From Anaerolineales bacterium UBA3499 (GTDB lineage Bacteria > Chloroflexota > Anaerolineae > Anaerolineales > UBA11657), in the NCBI GenBank assembly GCA_002377585.1, contig DFQC01000047.1:1-13467 (forward strand): a DNA stretch of 13,467 nucleotides. Reading direction: 5' to 3'. The position numbers were made by a program, and so were the translations under genes. The notes under the pieces are model-generated. The model was not told the DNA's origin. It ran no database searches and saw only the letters and a list, made by a program, of their open reading frames with translations. How positions within the stretch are numbered: position 1 is the stretch's first letter; every line of letters starts with the position of its first letter. Positions 1 through 5,663 of this stretch are shown piece after piece.

Positions 1-11
1 GTAGGTGTAGC

Positions 12-263
12 ATGAATAATATACCTACTACTGGCGAGTTATTCGCTACTGATCAAGTATCATCTAACACAGAACGCTGTTATAAGCGCCAACTGCACAA
101 CTTTGCAGAATCGATGGCTGATAGCCGAGATGTACATGATATGGAAGCTGTATCAACGTTTTGCTGTAGCATCCATATTGCCGTTACTAAACAATACCTC
201 CACGCTTCCAAGAAGAAGTTAGAAGAGGCGATGCTTGCCGACCCATTAGCAGTGGGTGTATAG
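12..263 (+). pseudogene. Tyrosine recombinase (phage-type integrase) remnant with internal deletion
   Basis: The 83-residue frame joins two separate parts of a tyrosine recombinase. Residues about 17-45 (SSNTERCYKRQLHNFAESM and following) look like the start of the N-terminal SAM-like core-binding domain, which typically carries a pattern like SxNTxRxYxxxLxxF. Residues about 55-75 (IAVTKQYLHASKKKLEEAM) match the extreme C-terminus, where the catalytic tyrosine sits in a Y-x-H-x-S context. The rest of the core-binding domain and the catalytic Arg/Lys/His-x-x-Arg region are missing; a full enzyme is usually about 300 residues. The junction lies near base 155-185. The frame stays open across it, so a short peptide could still be made, but it cannot be an active recombinase. 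The ATG overlaps a TGA at 13-15 that closes a frame entering from the left edge. The family assignment is by recognition of motifs only. Confidence 0.62.
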
Positions 264-270
264 TATTGAT

Positions 271-609
271 ATGATTAACTTGAACGATAAAACATTCATC
301 TCACTTGTTAATTCGGAGAACGGCGAAGTCAGCCATAAAACCTCATTCTATTACAAGCAAAAAAACCACATTATTTGGGCAGAGTATGAAGGTGGAGACA
401 TTGTAAAAGGTTCATTATTAGGCAAAACCATTAATGAACATGAATTTGAATTTTGCTATCAACATCTTTCAAAAGATGGAAATATAAAAGCCGGACACTG
501 CAAAACAACTGTTTCCATTTTAGAATCTGGAAAAATCAAGTTATCTGAAAACTGGCAATGGTTCACTGGAGACCAAAGCAAAGGTTACTCTGAACTTATT
601 GAAATATAG
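271..609 (+). CDS. Small conserved protein of the family often mislabelled 'N-acetylglutamate synthase'
   Basis: A 112-residue soluble protein starting MINLNDKTF. It resembles a widespread family of about 110 residues whose members begin MINLNxKTF and carry NSENGEVS, IIWAEYxGGDIVKG, a central YQH, and a C-terminal W-Q-W-[TF]-[ST]-G-D-x-S-K-G. All of these are visible here. Databases often call the family 'n-acetylglutamate synthase', but nothing in it resembles a GNAT acetyltransferase and the function is unknown. The ATG at 271 is preferred over the in-frame GTG at 256 because family members start with MINL and the GTG lies inside the recombinase remnant. No clear ribosome binding site is visible. 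It is more AT-rich than its neighbours and sits beside an integrase fragment, so it may be mobile cargo. No membrane segment or signal peptide. Confidence 0.75.
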   Translation: MINLNDKTFISLVNSENGEVSHKTSFYYKQKNHIIWAEYEGGDIVKGSLLGKTINEHEFEFCYQHLSKDGNIKAGHCKTTVSILESGKIKLSENWQWFTGDQSKGYSELIEI

Positions 610-706
610 ACAAGTCTATGGAATTGACAATGAGCTATCTGCAACGATGGCTATAAGCCTGAATAGGCCCAAGAATGACCCATCAGCGCCCTTTCATTGC
701 CGCTAA

Positions 707-1783
707 CTATACGTATACGGCGCTGGAATACCAATTATCGAAATCACCAATCAATTTTGACCTTAGATCCTTCTCAGGCAAGCACGAAACAAATGCATTT
801 CGTGCAATATCCGCAATCTCGACTCTATCCATACCATACAATGATGCTAACAACTCATACTCTCGCACCAAAGATGTATTAAACAAAGGCGGGTCATCAG
901 TATTTACTGTTACCATCAAACCAAGACTATTTAGCTTAGGAAAGGGATGTTCTTCCAATTGGTCGCACACATGTAGACATTGGTTGCTTGATAAGCAGAC
1001 CTCCAATGGTGTCTGTTTAGTCTTAAGCACTTCCAACAATTCTGGGTCCTCTATGCATCTAACTCCATGCCCTATACGATCCGCCTGTAACATCTCTAAA
1101 GAACCCCATATACTTTCTGGGCCAACCAACTCGCCAGCATGCGGCAAGCTATACAGACCACATTCCTTAGCTTGATCAAACGCATGCTTAAATGGCCCGG
1201 GTGGACATCCCACCTCATTACCTCCTAAACCCAACCCAATAACCCCATAATCTCGGCCAACTAGTGCGTACTTCAAAGTTTCTTCAGCAGGCTTTGGATC
1301 ATAAACATCACCACTCTCACCGAAACAGAAATTGCGCGCTATGTCAAACACCCAACGCATTTCGACCCCAAAATCAGCCCTAGCTTTATTGCGCCCCTCC
1401 TCCAAGCCTGCTAGGATGTCGTTGATATTAATGTCTTTTCCCAGTATATGCGTGTGATTATAAGGTGAGACAGTCAACTCCCGATACATAATATTTTGCT
1501 CTTTCATAATAGCGCCATTTTCATAGGCTATTAGGGCGAAATCCTCAGCAGTTCTAATAACGTTTTGTACCGCCAAGATAACTTCGACAAAGTGCGGAAA
1601 ATCTCTGAAACTAAACCAATCCTGTATATCTTCAACTTTATCACTGGGAAGCAATTTGAGTAGATCATTTTTTTCAGCCAAATTAATCAGCAACTCAGGC
1701 TGAACAGTACCTTCTAAGTGAACATGCAATTCAGACTTCGGCATATCTTGTATAAACTTCCTAAGGGCAGTATCGATCACCAT
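707..1783 (-). CDS. add: Adenosine deaminase family protein (adenosine/adenine or related aminopurine deaminase)
   Basis: A 358-residue zinc-dependent amidohydrolase that would deaminate a 6-aminopurine compound in the cytoplasm. The metal-binding and catalytic set is complete: H20 and H22 in SELHVHLEGT, H215 and E218 in LPHAGE, H239 in RIGHGVR, and D296/D297 in VNTDDPP. The LEVCLSSN strand (260-267) and the substrate-side loop GLGLGGNE (183-190) are also present. The length is normal. The ATG shares its A with the TAA stop of the upstream phosphorylase, which supports this start and implies translational coupling; family alignment alone would also permit M14. Adenosine is the usual substrate, but close relatives include adenine deaminases and aminodeoxyfutalosine deaminases of menaquinone synthesis. 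The adjacent nucleoside phosphorylase favours nucleoside salvage. The fold is near certain, the exact substrate is not. Confidence 0.9.
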   Translation of the reverse strand: MVIDTALRKFIQDMPKSELHVHLEGTVQPELLINLAEKNDLLKLLPSDKVEDIQDWFSFRDFPHFVEVILAVQNVIRTAEDFALIAYENGAIMKEQNIMYRELTVSPYNHTHILGKDININDILAGLEEGRNKARADFGVEMRWVFDIARNFCFGESGDVYDPKPAEETLKYALVGRDYGVIGLGLGGNEVGCPPGPFKHAFDQAKECGLYSLPHAGELVGPESIWGSLEMLQADRIGHGVRCIEDPELLEVLKTKQTPLEVCLSSNQCLHVCDQLEEHPFPKLNSLGLMVTVNTDDPPLFNTSLVREYELLASLYGMDRVEIADIARNAFVSCLPEKDLRSKLIGDFDNWYSSAVYV

Positions 1784-2598
1784 TAGTTAGCTTCAGCAAC
1801 TACGGTAGAGCGTGAAGCATATCCATTTCTATCATAGATACAGATCGCCTCAAGTGCGATCTGTATAGCATTTTCCCAGGCTTGCACTAATCGATCATTA
1901 TTCTTCTCACCTTGACCGTAGTCATAGTCTGCGGCTACTAAATTACCCGAAACCCCACAAACCATAGCAGCATGCAATTGTCTTAGTTGGGCTACAACGA
2001 AAATCGCCGAGCTTTCCATTTCAACATTAAGCAGTTTTTTATCAGATAATGCTTTTATCCATTCCGGAGTTTCCCCATAAAATGCATCATCACATGCATT
2101 CAGCCCAACATGATATGAAAAATTGTTTGTCTTTTGTATCTGTTCAGTTGCCTCGATAAGTGAGTGAGTGAGGAAGTGATCAGCCACTGCTGGATAACCT
2201 TCAGGCACATAAGCACGCGTTGTACCATCATTACGTTGAGCTGCCGTATTAACTATAATGTCTCCTGTACGGATTCCCGGCTGCAAAGCTGCAGTGCTGC
2301 CAACTCTTATAAAATGAGTAGCACCAGCATTTGCGAGTTCCTCCACAGCTATTGATGCTGACGGACATCCAATACCCGTGGACATCACACTAACTGAGAT
2401 ACCTTGATAGATACCTCTGATAGTTTTGAATTCCCGATTGTCTGCGACTAGTTCAACCTGATCTAAGTAACCTGCTATTCTGTCTACTCTATCCGGATCA
2501 CCGGGAAGCAAGACGTATTTACTCACATCGCCAGATTTAATACGAGTGCAGTACTGATTAACATCCTGGCTAGCAGTTGATTTATCAAATATATCCAT
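1783..2598 (-). CDS. Nucleoside phosphorylase (PNP/UDP family, uridine-phosphorylase-like)
   Basis: A 271-residue phosphorylase that splits a nucleoside with phosphate into free base and ribose-1-phosphate. The phosphate site is visible: LPGDPDR (31-37), R55 in NREF, and R98 with T102 in RVGST. STGIGCPSASIAVEEL (73-88) and the ribose-binding NVEMESS (191-197, E193-M194-E195) match E. coli Udp closely. The base-recognition loop is much shorter than in Udp: after DDAFYG it runs straight into TPEWIKAL and lacks the Gln-x-Arg pair that reads uracil. The Asp of the bacterial purine phosphorylase SDHI-type motif is not obvious either, since the equivalent stretch is VSGNL. The base specificity is therefore open. 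An AGGAGGT ribosome binding site 10 bases upstream fixes the ATG start. Its stop overlaps the deaminase start by one base. Confidence 0.88.
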   Translation of the reverse strand: MDIFDKSTASQDVNQYCTRIKSGDVSKYVLLPGDPDRVDRIAGYLDQVELVADNREFKTIRGIYQGISVSVMSTGIGCPSASIAVEELANAGATHFIRVGSTAALQPGIRTGDIIVNTAAQRNDGTTRAYVPEGYPAVADHFLTHSLIEATEQIQKTNNFSYHVGLNACDDAFYGETPEWIKALSDKKLLNVEMESSAIFVVAQLRQLHAAMVCGVSGNLVAADYDYGQGEKNNDRLVQAWENAIQIALEAICIYDRNGYASRSTVVAEAN

Positions 2599-2608
2599 AA
2601 TACAAAAT

Positions 2609-2615
2609 ACCTCCT
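2609..2615 (-). promoter_or_regulatory. Strong ribosome binding site of the nucleoside phosphorylase
   Basis: On the minus strand this reads AGGAGGT, a near-perfect match to the anti-Shine-Dalgarno sequence, with a 10-base spacer to the ATG ending at 2598. It is one of the strongest sites in the window and lies in the 57-base gap after the DUF4349 gene. Confidence 0.85.
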
Positions 2616-2655
2616 ACAACATATCTGACCACTTGTTGATACTAGTTCATATTAT

Positions 2656-3576
2656 CTATTTAGATCTTCTAGACTTTATTGATCGCCTCACAAACCTAGT
2701 CAAGAAATACACAGGAACAAAAACCACTATGAGTACTGGCGATACAGCTACAACCAGGTATATCAACGCATCTCCCACCCATTGCAGTCCTCCAATCATT
2801 GATTCGATGGCATTCTTAAATGTAGCCATTGCATTCCATCTCAAAACATCCACAGGCTGCCTATTTGGATCGGGTATTATTCTAACGTTTATGTAGGCGA
2901 ACTCAGAAGCCTGTTCGTAATACATTTTCTGCCCTTGCAACACCTCTATTTGTTCACGGACTCTTGTAAGTTCGCGGAAAACATCCATTGTAGATTCAGT
3001 ACTATCAGCTTCGAGCATCAATTCCAAAAGTTGCCTTTCAGCCGCCATTACATTTCTCAAGCGACTATCAATGTCAGTATATTCTGCAGTAATATCCTGG
3101 CCGCTACGCGATAGCCCTTGAACAACACCTGTATCTTCGATTCTAGAAATTGCCTCATCCAACCTATTTGCTTCAACACGCAAGGCCACGTACACCTCAG
3201 GCAAATAGTCACTTGTTCCATCTCTTCTGCTATCTACCTGGTTTCCATAATAGATATTGGAATTAACGACGAATCCCCCAAACTCTGCAGCCAATCCCGA
3301 CACAAACTCCATACTATTTACTGGATCCTTTACTGCAACTGTCATATCGACAGTGTAGATAACAATGCGAGACTCATCACTTATCGACTTGATATCTGAT
3401 TCTTTGCTAATTCGAGCCATCCCGGAATCTAAAGCCAATGGTTCCGCAACCATACTCTCCGCATATTCAGTTTTGTCAGGTTGTGTCGGCAAAAATTGAC
3501 ATCCGGAACTAGCTGCTATTAGTGTGGACAATAATATAATGCCAATTGATCTAAATTTATTGGTAAACAAATACAT
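2656..3576 (-). CDS. DUF4349 domain-containing membrane-anchored lipoprotein
   Basis: A 306-residue envelope protein of unknown function. The N-terminus has positive residues, a hydrophobic stretch (about 11-22) and a Cys at 26 in AASSGC, a plausible though not classical lipobox. A low-complexity linker leads to the DUF4349 domain, starting near RIVIYTVDMTVAV (70-82). It includes AAEFGGFVVNS, VALRVEANRLDEAI and the typical GQDITAEYTDIDSRL, followed by a long helical, coiled-coil-like segment with LTRVREQIEVLQGQ. A C-terminal transmembrane helix (about 271-293) ends in a basic tail, FVRRSIKSRRSK. The protein would be tethered at both ends with the domain outside the membrane. It probably leads the operon with the phosphorylase and deaminase. 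It has no obvious metabolic link to them. No clear ribosome binding site is seen in front of its ATG. Confidence 0.87.
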   Translation of the reverse strand: MYLFTNKFRSIGIILLSTLIAASSGCQFLPTQPDKTEYAESMVAEPLALDSGMARISKESDIKSISDESRIVIYTVDMTVAVKDPVNSMEFVSGLAAEFGGFVVNSNIYYGNQVDSRRDGTSDYLPEVYVALRVEANRLDEAISRIEDTGVVQGLSRSGQDITAEYTDIDSRLRNVMAAERQLLELMLEADSTESTMDVFRELTRVREQIEVLQGQKMYYEQASEFAYINVRIIPDPNRQPVDVLRWNAMATFKNAIESMIGGLQWVGDALIYLVVAVSPVLIVVFVPVYFLTRFVRRSIKSRRSK

Positions 3577-3613
3577 AATTGATAATCACTAGTTTAGTGT
3601 ATTGTATCAACAA

Positions 3614-3643
3614 TTGTTTATCACAGCTAACATTATCTATAAC
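3614..3643 (+). promoter_or_regulatory. Possible sigma70-type promoter for the aldo/keto reductase
   Basis: In the 147-base gap between divergent genes, TTGTTT (3614-3619) is separated by 18 bases from TATAAC (3638-3643). The -10 matches the consensus at 5 of 6 positions, the -35 at only 3 of 6. Transcription would start about 75 bases before the ATG at 3724. The region is very AT-rich, so chance matches are likely. Confidence 0.3.
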
Positions 3644-3723
3644 AATGAAGTCATACCAGACAGAAACTTACGAAACCTAATCTGATACAATTCATCATCA
3701 TTCATTGAACATATAGGCAGAAT

Positions 3724-4620
3724 ATGGCTATTGCACTCCCCAAAATAGGTTTCGGAACCTACTTGATAACGAATCACGAGTTACAGACATGTATACCTAT
3801 AGCATTAAAAGCTGGCTATCGACATATCGACACCGCGCAAGTCTATCGAAACGAAGAAGGAGTTGGTCTTGCATTAATCAAAAGCCTTGGTACTCTTGGG
3901 CTATCACGCGATGATGTGTTTATTACAACAAAAGTACTTCCTGGCAATCCGGCCCGGGGCCAATCGCCATTGTCCTATTCAGACACACTAAATTCAATCG
4001 AACCAAGTTTAGAAAAGCTTCAACTAGATTATGTGGATCTATATCTTATACATGCTCCATTTTGTAAAAATGAGAGAATTGACCAATGGAGAGCCCTGGT
4101 CGAACTAAAAAAACTCGGAAAAGCCAAATCAATTGGGGTTAGTAATTATAGTCAGACCCACATTGAAGAAATCAAATCTGCTGGACTGCCATTACCAGAA
4201 GCCAATCAAATCGAATTACATCCATGGTGCCAAAAGACTAAACTTATATCCTATCTGAAGCATAATGACATCCCAGTTATCGCTTTTAGTAGCTTAGTCC
4301 CTCTATCAAATTGGCGCTCCAAAAAAGGTGAAAACAGTTCAAAGTCCGAGCAAATGAAAGCTGACGGCAAAGATCCTTCTTCAATCCTCAAAGTGATGGC
4401 TAATAAGTATGGCGTATCTGAAGCACAAGTTCTTCTCAAATGGGGTCTTCAGAACGGTTATGCAATAATTCCAAAATCATCAAAGCAATACCGCATAAAG
4501 CAAAACATCGACTTATATTCATTTACGCTAGATGATACTGATATGCAAAAATTAGCATCGCTACAAAGAAGCGATGGCGGCGTTGCCTGGCCAGAAGGCG
4601 ATCCGACATTAATAGCATAA
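3724..4620 (+). CDS. Aldo/keto reductase (NAD(P)H-dependent oxidoreductase)
   Basis: A 298-residue cytosolic TIM-barrel reductase that would reduce aldehydes or ketones with NADPH. The catalytic tetrad is complete: D36 in GYRHIDTA, Y41 in QVYRNE, K70 in ITTKV and H110 in LIHAP. The second family signature region, LEKLQLDYVDLYLIHAP (96-112), and GKAKSIGVSNYS are clear. The cofactor phosphate motif IPKSSKQYR (249-257) has the Lys, Ser and Arg that usually favour NADPH. The ATG at 3724 gives a normal N-terminus (LPKIGFGTY). Only a weak AGGCAG-like site precedes it. The gene stands alone, divergent from the DUF4349 operon and followed by a 362-base gap. The physiological substrate cannot be told from sequence; relatives act on methylglyoxal, 2,5-diketogluconate and many xenobiotic carbonyls. 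Confidence 0.93.
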   Translation: MAIALPKIGFGTYLITNHELQTCIPIALKAGYRHIDTAQVYRNEEGVGLALIKSLGTLGLSRDDVFITTKVLPGNPARGQSPLSYSDTLNSIEPSLEKLQLDYVDLYLIHAPFCKNERIDQWRALVELKKLGKAKSIGVSNYSQTHIEEIKSAGLPLPEANQIELHPWCQKTKLISYLKHNDIPVIAFSSLVPLSNWRSKKGENSSKSEQMKADGKDPSSILKVMANKYGVSEAQVLLKWGLQNGYAIIPKSSKQYRIKQNIDLYSFTLDDTDMQKLASLQRSDGGVAWPEGDPTLIA

Positions 4621-4659
4621 ATGATAGCTTCCAGCATACAAATGAACGTCAGGATTATA

Positions 4660-4682
4660 TAGATGATAAATGGCATCATCTA
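4660..4682. repeat. 8-bp inverted repeat downstream of the aldo/keto reductase
   Basis: TAGATGAT (4660-4667) and ATCATCTA (4675-4682) are perfect reverse complements around a 7-base loop. The hairpin lies 40 bases after the reductase stop and could help end its transcript, but no run of T follows and the stem is AT-rich. It is recorded as structure, not as a confident terminator. Confidence 0.4.
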
Positions 4683-4839
4683 CAAAATACAGGCCAAGAT
4701 ATACACCATAAAATTACGACAACTTTCTCACTTAATCAGATATCCAATCTTTTTTGATAACTGCACAGTCGTATAAAATGACATACACGAACTAGACGTA
4801 GATAGTCACGGCATTCCTGCGAGCTACTCCCTTCCATAA

Positions 4840-4882
4840 AATTCTGCATCCAAGACAAAACACCCCCATTTGATGCAGAATT
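4840..4882. repeat. 11-bp perfect inverted repeat upstream of the operon promoter
   Basis: AATTCTGCATC (4840-4850) and GATGCAGAATT (4872-4882) are exact reverse complements 21 bases apart. After one mismatch the pairing resumes for two more bases inside. It ends 13 bases before the -35 element of the promoter for the DUF4956 operon. It could be a binding site for a dimeric regulator or an RNA hairpin at the end of an upstream transcript. No T-run follows it. Confidence 0.5.
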
Positions 4883-4895
4883 ATCGTTATAGGAC

Positions 4896-4924
4896 TTGGG
4901 CAGTCACTATGCTTGTCTTATAAT
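4896..4924 (+). promoter_or_regulatory. Sigma70-type promoter of the DUF4956-CotH-VTC operon
   Basis: TTGGGC (4896-4901) and a perfect TATAAT (4919-4924) are separated by the ideal 17 bases. Transcription would begin near 4931, leaving a leader of about 50 bases before the ATG at 4983. The position suits the first gene of the operon. Confidence 0.6.
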
Positions 4925-4969
4925 GTAGACATCTTCTATAACAAACTATATTAAACAACTATCATATTT

Positions 4970-4974
4970 GAGGT
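4970..4974 (+). promoter_or_regulatory. Ribosome binding site of the DUF4956 gene
   Basis: GAGGT lies 8 bases before the ATG at 4983 and supports that start. It is the only good Shine-Dalgarno sequence in the preceding leader. Confidence 0.7.
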
Positions 4975-4982
4975 ATTGAGCA

Positions 4983-5660
4983 ATGAATATCACAGGTTTA
5001 GATGTCAGTCCAATTTCACTCCCGTTGCTTTTATTGAATCTAGCACTAGGGGTTTTAGTATCAACAGCGATTGCCTGGTATTATGTCCGTTTCGGACGTG
5101 CACTTTCTAACCGCAACAAATTTGCCCCTATTCTGCCGGTATTAACGTTAATAACATTATTGGTAATTACGGTAGTCAAGTCCTCCCTAGCACTTTCTCT
5201 AGGACTGGTGGGAGCACTCTCTATCGTTAGATTCAGAACCGCAATTAAAGATCCCGAAGATCTGATCTATCTATTTTTTGCCATTAGCATTGGATTAGGT
5301 CTCGGAGCGGACCAAAGAGTTCCAACTATAGTAGCCTCTGCCGTTATCTTTCTATTCTTAATCGTACGAGAAAGATTTCACCTCGTGCAAAGCAAGTCTC
5401 ATAATCTGTATCTAAATATTGAAACCAGTACTCCCGACGCTGCAGAGGATCTATTTAGTGACACTAATCAGCTACTAACACAACACCTCACCAGTCTCGA
5501 CCTACAACGTCTAGATACGCGAGAAGGCATAATGCAACTGAGTTATCATATATCTGTCGATGATCCTGACCGTTTAGTATCGATAATGGATGTATTAAAC
5601 AAGAGATTACCAAATAGTTCTATTACTATTGTTGACCAGAGCAATGTACTCGGCCGGTAA
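4983..5660 (+). CDS. DUF4956 domain-containing integral membrane protein
   Basis: A 225-residue protein whose first 130 residues are membrane-embedded and whose last 90 or so look cytoplasmic. Hydrophobic segments lie at about 12-34, 49-66, 67-82, 94-109 and 112-128. The family hallmark is the conserved GLVGALSIVRFRTAIKDPED (74-93) followed by LIYLFFAISIGLGLGA, in which charged residues (R83, R85, K89, D90, E92, D93) sit between hydrophobic stretches. The C-terminal part, from about 135, resembles a small alpha/beta domain. It is the first gene of an operon: the CotH gene starts 3 bases after its stop. DUF4956 proteins are often found next to VTC-type polyphosphate polymerases, so a role as the membrane partner or channel of that enzyme is plausible but is inference. 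The family's function is unknown to me. Confidence 0.9.
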   Translation: MNITGLDVSPISLPLLLLNLALGVLVSTAIAWYYVRFGRALSNRNKFAPILPVLTLITLLVITVVKSSLALSLGLVGALSIVRFRTAIKDPEDLIYLFFAISIGLGLGADQRVPTIVASAVIFLFLIVRERFHLVQSKSHNLYLNIETSTPDAAEDLFSDTNQLLTQHLTSLDLQRLDTREGIMQLSYHISVDDPDRLVSIMDVLNKRLPNSSITIVDQSNVLGR

Positions 5661-5663
5661 ATT

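Larger units (their letters stand above)
4621..4982. other. Gene-free regulatory region before the DUF4956-CotH-VTC operon
   Basis: This 362-base gap has no convincing coding frame; the minus-strand frame at 4458-4679 is mostly the antisense of the reductase. It holds an 8-bp hairpin near its left end, an 11-bp inverted repeat at 4840-4882, a sigma70-type promoter at 4896-4924 and a ribosome binding site at 4970-4974. No tRNA or recognisable riboswitch was seen. Confidence 0.6.

Noticed and set aside
610..706. Possible bidirectional terminator between the small gene and the converging deaminase gene
   Set aside because: Only very short GGCT/AGCC-type pairings were found, with no T-run on either strand.
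675..1175. 166-residue plus-strand frame opposite the deaminase gene
   Set aside because: It lies wholly or mostly antisense to a gene with complete catalytic motifs; its product has no recognisable domain and a low-complexity Ser/Thr/Asn composition.
2633..2896. 87-residue plus-strand frame over the DUF4349 C-terminus
   Set aside because: It overlaps the coding region for the C-terminal membrane helix on the other strand, whose hydrophobic codons produce an open antisense frame.
3587..3599. CACTA-GTT-TAGTG mini-hairpin upstream of the DUF4349 gene
   Set aside because: Only 5 bp with a 3-base loop in AT-rich sequence; such matches are common by chance and no operator could be argued.
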